Shown: one piece after another, positions 25,217-37,624 of the stretch
How positions within the stretch are numbered: position 1 is the stretch's first letter
Layout: every line of letters begins with the position of its first letter
Origin: Lumnitzera littorea
Lineage: Eukaryota; Streptophyta; Magnoliopsida; Myrtales; Combretaceae
Assembly (NCBI GenBank): GCA_024138015.1
Contig: JAMXBB010000004.1
Location: 78,067,962 to 78,131,961 of the forward strand
Reading direction: 5' to 3'
DNA: 64,000 nucleotides
Program-made: the position numbers and the translations under genes
Notes under the pieces: generated by a model
What the model saw: the letters and a program-made list of their open reading frames with translations, nothing else
Told to the model about the DNA's origin: nothing
Databases searched by the model: none

Positions 25217-28200
25217 TATCACATCTCGGCATAGCACAGGATGTATCATCACACAAGAATACCTATTGAAAACTTAACTCAACTTACTCATTCATCAAAA
25301 GACAACTTTGTTTACATAATAAAGGGGTTAATACATCAGAGTTCAGCTGGATATTCTGTTACAACTTAGGTGTACAACATAATATTTACATCAAAATATA
25401 AACCAACTTTTTGTTTCCTTTATCATCTTCACAATAATAGGATTCTTGACTTAATACAAGTTCCATATTACAATCGCTGACCCCGACTCACACTCTCAAT
25501 ATACATATCCCCCTTAAGTGTTGAGCCCTTCACGATATAGTTAACTTGAGAATAAAACATTTTATCCCCTCAACTACTAAAGCTGAGTGAGAGTGGATAA
25601 CAAACAACATAATATAGGCAATATGATAGATAATAATGCATATCACAACTGAAACATTCCAATCACAACTGAAACATTCCAATCATAACTCGCAAGTTTA
25701 ACTTCACATATGCATTTACCCAACCGAACCCTTACTACCAACAACACAACACACTATGCTCATGCACATGACATGCATCGGTACTGATATCATATGCCTT
25801 CCAAACTTCTTCTGGTTAGTCGACATAGCCGAGCATCTAGATACAACGTCTAAGAACTTAGGGCAATAAGGATCTTCCTGAGAGTAGAACCCCTAGTAAA
25901 TTGGACTACACACTGTAGTCTACCATTTTCAAAAAGGGCAACAAGGAGCTACTTGCGAGTAGGACCCCCAACTTTACAAAATTAAACTGCACACTATAGT
26001 TCACTAAATCAAAGTAGCAACACTACCAAATTAGACCATACATTGTAGTCTACGAAATTTGATTATCAAAATAGTCACAATGTTCGAGCAATGCAATCTA
26101 TATGCTTCCAAAAAACTAAGTTCATAAAGATATGCTTTTTCCATGATCATTTGGAAGCCTCATTCTGAAATTTCTGACCCGAAGATCCCTTTTTGTACCA
26201 TGCCGTATCGTGTTATGATATGTAATAGCAACTCAAGAATATCAATCAGCATAATCAATCTTTAAGTTTTATTCAACCTAGTGATCTGATTATGATTTTC
26301 GAACTCTCCCTAGCGGAATTCTAGTATCTTACTTAGGGAGAGTTCCCTGGTTAGCACAATCATTTGTAAGCACAAATCATCGCCAACATGGCAACCTAAC
26401 AGTTTAACCAGAATACAATTACTATCATTTAAAATCAACACATCAGCATCTACTATAATAACATATCCATTAACCCAAGATATACCCATATTCAATCAAC
26501 ACAATACCAAATAGCACACAGTGTTATAAGTAGCAATATATCTACTCCAAGCATGGGTTAAATCCACTTACCTAGGCTTAACAATATCGCAACATCTTAT
26601 ACTTCGTGACGTAGTCCTTCCTTACTTACCAAACCTATGAAAGTATAACATAGTCTCCAAATCAAGTATAAGTCGAATACAAACTGTTATAAGTTTTCAT
26701 TCCTGCATTTTTAAACTTCGTTTGACCATATCTTACTCATTTATTATCTAATTTCAGTAAACTTTATATCGTCACGATCATTATTTTGAGTACACTTAAC
26801 ATATATTAAAAAACAACATTGATCAATATTTTCAAAAACCTAAAAATATCATTTCATTACCAATTCGACCATACATTAATATAACTTTGTAATTAACTTA
26901 AGTAAACCCTAAATCTAAATTAAAAATCCTAAAATTATTCATTTCCCGAGCTAGTCAGAATTCATTATGTATTCAAAAATGGAAATCCTTAACTTAGGTT
27001 AACGAGTATCACAATAGTGCTAATTAGTGTATCATATATTAAACTAATATATAGGTTTATATTATGAAATACATAATAAATAGTATACAAGCCCAATTAA
27101 TTCCATGAAAAATCTTATAGCCTCACAAAAATATGTAGTTTAATTATCGATCATGAATTATACTAAACTAGCTATATGTATTTTCATGAAAATGGCGATT
27201 TTAACTCACAATTAGTGAAAATTAAGCAAATAAGTGAATTTAATCACAAGATAAAATTCAAATGTCCCAAACATTATTATGAACTTTCAAGAATCATAAT
27301 ACATAAGGCTCATTCTTTGATTTTGTTAAAAACCGATTAATTCCATAAAACAGCGAAATTGCCAATTTTATCCAAAATAATCACAATAAATAGTAAACAT
27401 GATTATTTTTCCAAAATTCTTGTTACTACAATTAAATACATATATTAAGTATATCACGTACAAATTTTCGAGTTGAAAGAACATTATTTACTATTTCTAA
27501 AACTTAATTCAATTTTCGTCCAAACAAAGCCATTTCTTAAGGATCTTATATTTCCAATAATTATTTCACTAAAATAAAATTACTACATTAATCTACACAT
27601 AAAATAACTCTAGAAAACCAAGTTTCATAATTAAATAATATCATTTGCTATTTTTATAAAAATTACAAAGTTTCGATTGGAAATTTGGTTTACCTAAACC
27701 AGTCGTCTCCGACCACCCAACCCTATCGGAACACCCCCTCTGGTGGTGCTTTCCTTAACTGTAAAAGGCCACCACAACTGGACACCAATAGCCTATAGAA
27801 TTGGCCTGATCAGATTTCGTACCTTGTTTTTTATCTAATTTTCTTATTTTTTTTCTAATTTGTTTCAAAAAAATTTTGTGTGATTTTCTTTTTTTTTTTT
27901 CATATTTCCAAAATATTGTTTTTGAAGTGTACAAAGCCTATTTATATTTTCTAATTGGATATGAATTTGTAAAAATTGGACATGTAACTTACACATATCA
28001 TTTTCTTATTTTTCCAAAGCATAAGGTGTCATTTTCTTATTATTTGCCTTTTGACTAATCAATCCAATTTAATCCTTGGCTGCCACATCATGGGATGACT
28101 CATCCTTTCATTTTTTTATTAATTTTCCAATTTTTTTATAGTAATTTACCTTATTTTAATAATAATTTCTTATTATATATGTATATTTAATACAAATAAT

Positions 28201-28539
28201 GCATATTCTATGTTAATACATGTACATTACATATAATTCAACTTCATTTATTATTTTTGTAAGTTAATTAACTTATCTCTAATATCTCGCTATATCTAAA
28301 ATCTCAAATTTCTTGTGTTCGATAATTATTAGCTTTTAACGATAAATTGGAGTTTTTCTCAAATTAATATTTTTATATAACTTATTTTAAGAAATTGACT
28401 TTATTTGAATTACTTCATCTAACTTTTCTAACTTTATTATGAAGTTTAAAATAAAACAGATATTATAGCCCGACACCCTAAATTTAAGGACTTGGATCCT
28501 AGAGTTATTGAACTAGCTGGAAAAACCCGAGGTATTACA
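25217..28539 (-). mobile_element. Solo LTR (3.32 kb), same family as 7005-10359, inserted in element A
   Basis: On the minus strand it starts TGTAATACC at 28539 and ends near GAGATGTGATA at 25217, a decayed TG..CA. It is homologous to the plus-strand copy at 7005-10359. The flanks are CACAC on the left and TACAC on the right, a probable 5-bp target-site duplication with one mutation. Element A protease coding sequence ends at one border and resumes at the other, which confirms a nested insertion. The TATA box (minus strand) is at 27939-27946. No internal retrotransposon sequence remains. Confidence 0.85.
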
Positions 28540-28803
28540 TACACTCTCAATACTGAACAGTACAATCACTTGTTCAGTTACGCACAAAGCACCCTTTTCA
28601 TAAAGCTAATGCAGCTTATAAGGTCAGGAATGCTTTGAAGTCAATAGACCTAACCTTTGCACAAAAAACTATATGACGACATTAGTACAACTTCTTCTAT
28701 CCACAATGATCGTGCATAATTGGCCTTTAACGATACACCTAGTATGGAACAGATTCTCACTTTGGTCCTCCTCAAAGTTTGGCAAGGAACTCAATACACA
28801 TCT
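28540..28803 (-). pseudogene. Element A gag-pol linker and N-terminal protease fragment
   Basis: A 264-bp island of element A between the solo LTR and element B. On the minus strand it reads EEDQSENLFHTRC, then IIVDRRSCTNV, the retropepsin active-site region, where the usual Asp-Ser/Thr-Gly is replaced by Asp-Arg-Arg. It continues to YEKGALCVTEQV before the solo LTR border. The same segment is recognisable in elements B, C and D, which is how I assign it to A rather than to B. Confidence 0.8.
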
Positions 28804-29660
28804 TGTAAACTGTGACTAAGAACAAATAAGGTCAATCGCTGGATGGGTCCAAGTTTGCAGAAAACTCAAAAAAGATTAATGGGGAAAAGTGCGAAAGGGT
28901 AAAAATGAAGAATGAAATAGTAAGCAAAACCTACAAACAGCTCTAGAGGATATGACACACCAATGAAACTTCCAAGGACTTACGGTACAATTTGATATGA
29001 CACACGAATTGGTTCGATGAGATTACTTGTCACCTAACCTTGCTTAAGGGAAAGGATAAAAGTAATACTGAGAGTAAACAAATAATGTTTATGCAAGGGA
29101 AAAAAGGTACTTAAAGAGTGTATTAAGAATTATTATTCTGATCTTTGTTATAAGTACAAAAATATTTATACCCATAAGTTAGGGTAACTTGCCTAAAAAA
29201 GGGAAAGACAAAAAGGGAATTTCCTAAAAAAGTAATGTACAAGATACAAAAGAGTAAAAATGAATATATAAGAAAAACAATCATTGGTGCAACAGATTCT
29301 GTATATAATATTGTACACGTGGCGATGCCACATTAGTGAGGTCATTAGAAGATGCAAACAAAAAAATACGGACAGATGGGCTTGTCTAAGCAGGGATGGC
29401 TTAGTTAGTCCAGACTCTCTCTCTCAGCTTCTCGGCAAAGAAGATGCAGCGTAATTGGTCAGCTCGGCGCTAAAGAGTAATCATCAACTCGGTAAACTAA
29501 AGAAAAATGAGCAGTCATACGGTACAACATGAAAGGTGACTAGACAAGGAAGTACTCGGCCTCAGCAAAGGTTGGTTGGAACAAAAGTATTCGTCATGCG
29601 AACCCCTCTAGTCCTTGGGCTCGGCTATAGGTTAAAGGTCCAATTACCCGATTCCCATCA
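28804..29660 (-). repeat. 3' LTR of element B
   Basis: Pairs with 34287-35160. On the minus strand it starts TGATGGGAATC at 29660 after the purine-rich CAAAGGGAA. The TATA box (minus strand) is at 29163-29170. The pol frame continues into it up to 29594. Confidence 0.9.
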
Positions 29661-32600
29661 TTCCCTTTGAGTTGTTTTGGATTTGGGATCAAATCTGAAT
29701 GGTGTTCACTCAATTCTTCATCAGGGTGATATGGACTGAGGTCAGCAATGTTGAAAGCGTAAAAAACCCAATAATCCTTGGGCAATTCCAACCTATAGGC
29801 ATTGTCATTGATTTTCTGGAGGATTCTGAAAGGTTCTTCCACTCTTGCAGATAATTAATTCTTGCTCTTGTTCAAGAACAATTCCTTACTGAGGTGCAAC
29901 CACACCAAGTCTCTCGACTGAAATTGTTTGGTCGACTTACCCTTGGTCTTTTCTTGCATTCTTCTAGCAGCTTAGTCGGTGTGTCAAGTGACCTTATCAT
30001 AAATGTGCTAAAGAGATTGTGCTCTGGTTGTTGCGTCAGAGTCCTCTTGCGCGAATATTGGTATAAGGGCATGATCGAAGGGTAACTCGGGATTAAATAC
30101 ATAGACCACCTCGAAGGGAGTCTACTTAATGGTGTCATGTACTATCCGATTATAGGTAAACTCGAGCACTAGCAAGCAGACGTCCCAATCAACCAAGTTC
30201 TTGCCTACTGCAACTTGGAGCAGTGAACCCAAAGTATGATTAACCACCTCCGTTTAGCCGTCAGTTTGGGGTAACATAAGGTACTGAAGAGAATTTAGTT
30301 CCCAGCCGAAGCCAGAGGGTTCTCCAAAAATGGCTCAAGAACTTTAGGTCTTTGTCAAAGACTACACTTCTCGGCACGCCGTGTATCCACACAATCTCCT
30401 ACAAGAAAAGTAAGGCAATAGCCGAAGTGTCGTTAGTCTTGGTGTAGGGCACGAAGTGTGCTATCTTACTAAACCTATCCATGACGATCGTTACAAAATC
30501 TTTACCTTGAGTAGTTCACAACAATCCGAGAACAAAGCCCATGTTCAATTCAGTCCACAACCTCGTCAAAACAGGTAAAGGCATTTTTTTTTCCTTGCTC
30601 GACTTGGCACTTGGCCTTTTTGCACATGACATAGCTTTCGATAACTCGATGCACATCTTTCCTCATTCTTGGCCAAAAGAATCTGCTATTTATCAATTCA
30701 CAGGTCCTCCTTTCCCCAAAATGTCCAAAGAGACCTCTACTATAGGTTTCCTTGACTAATAGCTCCCTTAATGAACAAGTTGACACACATAATTTTCCGC
30801 CTCGGAACAAGTAGCCATCTTCCACATGATACTCATCCACTGTCCTCCCATCGACGCATCGCGAAATTATAGGTCAACAGTACGGATCCTTGGAGTACTA
30901 TTCTTTAATACTTGTAAACCCAAACAACCTGGTCTACAGTTCTAATAAAAACGCATGTCTCCTCAAAAGAGTATTGGCAACTACGTTGCTCTTTCCCTGC
31001 TTGTATTTAATTACAAGATTGAATCCTTCAAGGAATTCAACCCACCTCACCTACCGCTTCGACAACTTGGTCTGACTTCAAAGGTACCTCAGCAATTTAT
31101 GGTTAGTATATATGACAAATTCTCTTGGTAATAAATAATGTTGCCATACTTGCATTACTCGGATCAGTGCCAAAAGTTCCTTGTCATTACGAAGTAGTTC
31201 AACTGGGGTCCTTAGAGCTTTTCATTGTAGAAGGCAATTAGCCAGCCTTCCTGCATCAAGATAATGCCTATTCTAATACCCGATGCTTTGCATTTCAGCT
31301 CAAAAATTTTGTCGAAGTCAGATAGTACTAATACCAAGGCAAAGATCAACCTTTCTTTTATCTTAGCAAAACTTCTCTCCTCCCTTTCTCCCCATCGAAA
31401 GTCGATGTTCTTCTTTGTTAGCTCGATAAATAATGCAATAATGGTGTTGAAATTCTTGATGAACCTTTTGCAAAACAAAGCCAATCCGTGGAAACTTCTT
31501 ATGTCGGCATAAGTAATAGGAGTCAGCTACTCGACAATTGCTCAGATCTTTTCATCATCAACTCACAAACCTTCTCCATTGACTACATAGCCCAAGAATA
31601 CCACTTCCTCCTAGCAAAAGCAACATTTCTTTAAATTGCTGAATAATCTCTCAGCACGAAGGATATCCAGGACTACTCTAAGATGTTCACAGTGACTCGA
31701 TATATCGGCACTATAGACCAAGATGTCATTAAAGTACACCATGATACACTTCCCTATGAGATGTCTCAGCGTATGGTTTATAAGTCTCATGAAAGTGCTC
31801 GGGGCATTCGACAAGTTGAAGGGCATGACCATCCATTTGTAAAGTCCATGTCGAGTCTTGAACGCCATCTTCTATCTGTCTCCTAGCCTCATCTGATTTA
31901 ATGGTAATCAAAATTAAGATCAATCTTGGTGAAAACCTTAGCTCTACTAAGTTCATCCAACATGTCTTCTAGCCTCAGGATCGAATACCTGTATTTGATC
32001 ATAATCTTGTTCACAGCTCGGCCATCGACACACATTCACTAGGTTCCATCCTTCTTCAACACTAAAAGTGCAGGCACAGCACAAGGGTTGAGGTTCTCTC
32101 TTATATAACCTCTCTCTAGCAACTCATTGACTTGACGTTGAAGTTCAGAAGCCTGCTTAGGACTCATCTAATAAGCTAGCTTATTCAAAAGTACAGCACT
32201 GGGTACTAAGTCAATGCAATGCTCTATGCCTCGAGTTAGGGGCAACTCCTTAGATAACTATTCTGGAAACAAGTCAGCATATTCATCTAACAACTCCTTG
32301 ATCTCTTAGGGTAACTCACCCCGCTCTCTCATTTCCAAAAGTTGCCTGACCAACAAGAAGGTCGGCTCATTAGCATTGATAGCCTTTCGGAACTCAACTC
32401 TATACGTCACTAAAACTTTCTTCGATCTATGAGCAAGTTTCGTTTGCAACTTATTGACTTCTCTCAACAGCATCGGGTTTAGTATAATCTCTTGGTCATC
32501 CTTCTTTAACATATATGTGTTCCTGTAGCCGTCATGGATGACCCTCCTATTAAACAACTAAGGCCTACTTAGCAATACGTAAGAAGCACACACGGGTAGG

Positions 32601-33029
32601 ACGTCACAAAGAATCTAGTCATAGTTCCTAATAGTGATCGGCAGTAATATTTACCAAGTAACATGTAATGCTCCCTTCTCACTTAACCAATGCCACTTAT
32701 ATGACTTCGAGTGCGGAACAGTCAACAATTTTAGTTTTGAAATAAGATCGGTTGATGCCACATTAGTACAACTTCCACTATCTATGATGAGGGCACATAC
32801 CTGATCATTCATCTTGCAGGTTATATGAAACAGATTCTCTCTCTGCTCCTCCTCTCATGAGGGTTTCATGCTCATAGTGCGTCGGATAACCATGAGTAAC
32901 TAGTCCAAGTCCTTAGCAAAAATGTCCTCCTTAATTAGCTCTTTCTCGATAGGAACCTCCTCCTTCTCGGGTTCCTCATCCGTACTCTTTACTTTGAGCT
33001 TTGGGATGTCTCCCTTAATTACCATCGTC
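29594..33029 (-). pseudogene. Element B pol remnant (protease, RT, RNase H, integrase, LTR-encoded tail)
   Basis: Minus strand, from about 33029. Protease has IIDSGSCTNVAST with the catalytic Asp-Ser-Gly intact. RT follows (31611-31868 and upstream), with the catalytic box reading YFNDILVYS: the codon at 31728-31730 is AAT where Asp is expected. RNase H and the RT connection (31212-31484) contain FRWGEREERSF. The integrase zinc-binding region (30550-30840) has GHFGERRT, and a Tyr replaces the first Cys of the CxxC pair (ESYVMCKK). The C-terminal part (29594-29842) ends DLSPYHPDEEL, then runs across the LTR border into GPLTYSRAQGLEGFA and stops. Frame breaks and stops separate all of these blocks. 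Confidence 0.88.
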
Positions 33030-34113
33030 CGTTAGTTCGGGCACTGAACAGCCATGTGTCTGAACCCTTGGCACTTGATCTGGTTGGTCTTCCTGCCAGA
33101 CCCTTGCCTCTTCTCATAAGTTCAAGTTGGCACTTCACCATCGAGTCAGTTTTTCTACTTGGTTCTTACATCAACCTTTCTACTCAGCTCTGTACTCGAC
33201 TGAGCTTGATGACTTGCCTATACTAGTCGGCTAATCGACATCCTCACCGGTACTCGGCTCCTTCTTTGCCTGTCTACTCACTGGGCAATCCTAACAGCCT
33301 CATCCATAGTGTCAAATCATTGGAGCTCCACAATATCTCGAATATCTCCTCTCAACCCGGTAACAAACCTTGAGACTATTTGAGCTGGTGGTTCCTCCAC
33401 CTCGCAACACATATAAGCATTTGAAATTCTTGAATATACTCATCAATAGTTCAGCCTCCCTATCTCAACTTTTGAAGCCGAGTGAAAGTATCTTGAAGGT
33501 ATATTTCTGGTATGAATTTGTTACTAAGCACTCTCTTCGTCTCAGGCTAAGTGTTAACCTCTCGATACCCCTCTCGTCTTGTCCTAGCCTGAAAATTCTT
33601 CTACCATATGGCAGCATATTTGAAGAATGCAACCACAGTAGTTCTTACTTTCTCATAATCTTCATATTGATAGTAATCAAACACACGCTTCACCTTCTAT
33701 TCCCAATTCAGATACTCATCAACATTCCCAAATCCATTGAAACTCGGAATTCGAAGCTTTACATGGTCGAATGCTTTGGGGATTCGTACAAGCTCCTCTT
33801 CAAAATACTCCTTTTCCTCTTCATCAAGCTCTCTTAGGTCTATCCTTCGCTTTCTTCGTCTGCCAACTCCTCCACCTCGAACCGGTTGAGCTAGGTTCTA
33901 GCCTCTAACAGGTTGAACATCTTGTGGAGTGTTTTACACGGCCTCAGTGGGTCAGTAAGACAGTATATAAACAGCTCAGGTCAGATCTACTAAGAGGTTA
34001 GCTACCTCATCAAGCCTCTCGTCAGTGCTTTTAGGAGTTCCTTGATATTGACGTCCATGGTAGACAACTCCATTATCATCACCAATACCAACATTCATAC
34101 TTGAGTTTGTCAT
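33030..34113 (-). pseudogene. Element B gag remnant
   Basis: The start is the ATG at 34113, MTNSSMNVGIGDD, which matches the start of gag in element C (MTNSSMN) and the MIDPSINVGTGD of D. The capsid-like core contains VKLRIPSFNGFGNVDEYLNWE and FDYYQYEDYEKVR with in-frame stops. The nucleocapsid knuckle reads KCQGFRHMAVQC: compared with CFKCQGF in C and D it lacks two codons, so only one Cys of the first pair remains. Gag would form the particle and bind RNA; this copy cannot. Confidence 0.85.
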
Positions 34114-34271
34114 TTTTCCTCATAGATTCAAACTCAAACAAACACTTTAGGAAATTAATAGTTAACAACATAGCAATCAATTGAATACAGTAACGTGTTC
34201 TGTTTTACATATGCAAAACAGAGTGTAACAAAACTTCAAGAAGAACCAACAATAGTTCACACAAAACCTCA

Positions 34272-34283
34272 GCTCTGATACCA
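34272..34283 (-). other. Primer-binding site of element B
   Basis: TGGTATCAGAGC on the minus strand, a perfect 12-base match to the usual plant tRNA-Met(i) primer-binding site, three bases inside the 5' LTR. Confidence 0.9.
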
Positions 34284-34286
34284 AGA

Positions 34287-35160
34287 TGTTATGAACTGTG
34301 ACCAAGAACAGACAAGACTGGTCGTTGGATGGGTCCAAGCTTGTAGAAAGCTCAAAAAAGGATTAACAAGGAAAAGTGCAAAAGGGTAAAAATGAAGAAT
34401 GAAACAGTGAGCAAAACCTACGAACAGCTCTAGAAGATATGACGCACTAATGAAACTTTCGAAAACTCACAACACAATTCGATATGACACACAAATTAGT
34501 TCGGTGAGGTTACTCGCCACCTAACCTTACTTAAAGAAAAGGATAAGAGTAATGCTGAGAATAAACAAATAGTGTTTACGTAAGAAAGAAAAAGTATTCA
34601 AATATTGTATTAAGAATTATTATTCTGATCTTCGTTACAAGTACAAGGGTATTTATACTCATAAGTTAGGGCAACTTACCTAAAAAAGGAAAAGACAAAA
34701 AGGGCATTTCCTGAGGAAGTAATGTACAAGATACAAAAGGGTAAAAATAAATATGCAAAAAAAAAAAAAAACAATTATTGGTGCAACAGATTCTACACAT
34801 GATACTGTACACATGGTGATGCTACATTGGCGAGGTCATTAGAAGATGCGGATAAAAAAGTACGGACAAATGGGCTTGTATTAGTAGAGATGGCTTAGTC
34901 ATTTAGAACTCTCTCTCTTGGCTTCTCGGCAAGGAAGATGTAAAGTAATCAATCAACTCGGTGCTAGAAAGTAATCATCAACTTAGTATACTACAGAAAA
35001 ATGGGCGGTCATACGATACGGCATGAAAGGTGACTCAACAAGGAAGTAATCAACTCCGGCCTCGGCAGGGGTTGGTTGAAACAAAAGGATTTGTTGTGCG
35101 AGCCCCTCTAGTCTTTAGGCTCGGCTATGTGTCAAAGGTTCAACTTCTTGATTCCCATCA
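34287..35160 (-). repeat. 5' LTR of element B
   Basis: 874 bp, homologous to 28804-29660. Minus-strand start TGATGGGAATC at 35160, end ..CATAACA at 34287. TATA box (minus strand) at 34650-34657. Confidence 0.9.
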
Positions 35161-36529
35161 ACTCATCTCAAGACTAGGGTCATCACTTCTCCTTAGTCAG
35201 CATAAACACAGGTCTCCTCTTCCTCTTCGACTTCGAGTTTTCCAACCTCTTCTTCTTTCTCAAGCTCGCTCTCGTCAGTACTATCCACTATATCTCCTCG
35301 GAGCACCATGATGCGTTGTTTCGAATACCCAGCAGCAATATGTCCAAAGCCCAAGCATTTAAAGCACTTCACCTCGTTAGTCTTCCGTTTGGAGGTCTAC
35401 CCTTTCTCATATATCCTCGAGGTTGGCCTAATCTCAGGTCGACCTGTCTAACCAGCTTAGCCCTACTGGCTTGCTCAACTATCATCAGATCAGTCATTCC
35501 TATTCTCAACCCTATATGGCCTCCTCAGTTTGGCTTGAACAAGTCGAGGCAGAGCTAGGAGTCGAGGGAATGTTGGCTTAAATTAGTTCGGAGCACTTCT
35601 CTTCTATTTTTCAATCCTCTATGCTATCTTTATCACCTCTTCCAAGGTATAAAACCTCTATACTTCCATGATGTAGCGAATCTCGTACTTAAGCCTAGAA
35701 TGAACATCGATACTATATGAGCCTCTAGTTCCTCCATGTCAGCTCGAATCATTAGCATCTAAAACTCTCTAACATAATCATCAACAAATCAGCTTCCTTA
35801 GTGAAGCTTCTACAACTTTGCAAACATATCTTGTAGGTAGGTCTCAAGTACAAATCTACCTCTCAATAATCTTTTCATCTCATCCTAGGTTTTAACACCT
35901 AGTCTTCCATCTCTTGTTTTAATTACATTCAAATTCTTCCACCACATAGTAGCATACCCAGTAAACTCTAATACAACAAGTCGAACCTTGACAACATCTG
36001 TATACCTATAACATTTAAACACCTTCTCGACTTTCTCTTCCTACTCTAAGTATTCATCTATATCTCCACTTCCACTAAAGAGAAAAATTTGAACCTTGAT
36101 ACTGTCTAACGCTTAAGGGACTTGGTGTCCTCGTCTCTACGTTTGGTAATAGTCAGCTTTCTCTTCTTCCTCCCTAAACTCTTCAACATCCAACTCCTCA
36201 TCATCTTCCTTAATCTCCTCCAACTCTAATCTTCATCTAGTAGCTCAATCTGCTACTCCTCTAGCTCGTTGCGGTCAAACTGGGCAATTGATTCGATTAC
36301 CTTGGCCATGGTATCTCTCAGGGGCATTTTCTTGTGGGTTATGGTACTTAATACTATGAGGTTGTTATCTATTAACTTACATTGCTACGACTAGGCTCGC
36401 AACAAGGTTGGTCAGTCTATCAAGTTTGTCATCAACTGACCCTGAAGTGTTACTACCATTATGACTACAACCACGTTAAGCACCATTACGCTGATCACCA
36501 ATAACACCCTAAACACTTAAATCTGACAT
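35161..36529 (-). pseudogene. Element A gag remnant
   Basis: Starts at the minus-strand ATG 36529 (MSDLSV, then an early stop) and is full of stops. The basic, coiled region AKVIESIAQFDRNELEE is readable, as is a gag core in fragments. At about 35290-35385 the knuckle reads CFKCLGFGHIAAGY, where Tyr replaces the last Cys of CX2CX4HX4C. It is followed by an acidic linker (STDESELEKEEEVGKLEVEE) up to the border with element B. Gag continues as the protease fragment at 28540-28803. Confidence 0.8.
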
Positions 36530-36777
36530 GGTATAGTACTTCTCAAATGGATTAACAACTCGTTAACAACTTTAATACCTGATAATCACTCAAACAAAAC
36601 AAAAACGAACTTGCCCTGTTTTCGTAATGAAAAACCAAGTAAGAGCAGAGTAATAATGAAACTACACTTACTTACACTCAAATACACTACAGTAGCTATG
36701 GAGGGAACACAGCAACCACCAATAGCAAAGTGAACTAAAACCTCACTGCAACTTCACACACTTCCTCGTGGAACCGT

Positions 36778-36789
36778 GCTTTAATACCA
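36778..36789 (-). other. Primer-binding site of element A (decayed)
   Basis: TGGTATTAAAGC on the minus strand, two substitutions from the tRNA-Met site TGGTATCAGAGC seen intact in element B. Confidence 0.8.
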
Positions 36790-36790
36790 G

Positions 36791-37624
36791 CAAAGTTGAT
36801 GTGCCTCTGGGGTTTGACACACGGAGAAGTGCCACAACAAAGCAAACAAAAAACAAATAGGGAAAAGGTTAGCAAAATCCAAGTAGCTACCGAATGGATA
36901 TGACGCACCACTCGATCTTACTCGGCCTTTAATCCACTGGATGTGACATTCTGGTCTGAACTGAAGAGTCACTTACCACTACTTCTTACTAAAGGTAATA
37001 GATAAGAGTTGAATGATAATAAGAATACTAAGGTTGCTCGTAATTCTATATTGATTAGTTAATTGTCTGCATACAAGAAAGTAGAGGTTTATATACCCAT
37101 CTACTAAGGTTACTTTACATATATGAAAAGACTAAAAGGTATTCTACAATTAGGTTACATATTAAAAGGGGCAAAAGAGACAAAGAATATTCAGTATGGA
37201 AAAGAAATAATCATTCTGGAATATTGTGTCAGAAGACACGTGTCGCTTAATGGTTGGATGGGAGAAATATAATACAAGGTAGGTGAAAGCAAAATAACAT
37301 TTGCAGTCAGAGGCCAACCTAATTTAGATCAAGTCAGGAGCCAATCAATCCGGTAAAGAAGTCAATTAAATTAGAATCAGACACTTGTAGTCGATTGGGG
37401 AGCTTAGCTTTGCTAGTCCTGGGCTATCTTCTAGAATAAGACTTCGCTACTAGGTAAGAGCATGTCTAACATGTGTAAGGATCTGATGGTCAAGTCTACA
37501 TGAAATTAGTTTGGCATGGGGATCCCCGTCTTGACTTTGGTTTCGAGCTAGTATTCTCCGCATGAGTCCTTAGAGTCTTCTAGCTTGGCTAGGAGTGATT
37601 ACTCCAAGGGCTTAATTCTTATAA
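36791..37624 (-). repeat. 5' LTR of element A
   Basis: About 834 bp, pairs with 21206-22041. The minus-strand start has decayed from TGATGGGAATC to TTATAAGAATT at 37624. TATA box (minus strand) at 37088-37095. Confidence 0.85.

Larger units (their letters stand above)
28804..35160 (-). mobile_element. Gypsy element B, complete structure, 6.36 kb, nested in A
   Basis: A minus-strand Ty3/gypsy element with both LTRs, primer-binding site, gag, pol and polypurine tract, inserted in the gag-pol linker of element A. CATCT precedes the left LTR (28799-28803). The same CATCT occurs on the right at 35164-35168, three bases beyond the point where LTR homology ends, so the target-site duplication is probably CATCT with three extra bases (ACT) at the 5' LTR. 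LTR and coding sequence place B with C and D. All reading frames are interrupted by stops. Confidence 0.9.
21206..37624 (-). mobile_element. Gypsy element A, nested and decayed, with two later insertions
   Basis: A Ty3/gypsy LTR retrotransposon on the minus strand, recognised by a pair of co-oriented 0.83-kb LTRs, a tRNA-Met primer-binding site and gag-pol remnants in the usual order. Its own sequence is 21206-25216, 28540-28803 and 35161-37624. The gaps are a solo LTR of another family and the complete element B. Once those are set aside A is about 6.7 kb. A clear target-site duplication is not preserved: AAGTC flanks the right end, and the nearest left match is AGGTC at 21176-21180, some 25-30 bp outside the point where LTR homology starts. 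A belongs to a subfamily distinct from B, C and D. Confidence 0.85.

Noticed and set aside
33370..33837. 155-residue plus-strand ORF, the longest uninterrupted plus-strand frame near element B
   Set aside because: Antisense of the gag region of element B; the minus strand carries the recognisable gag core.
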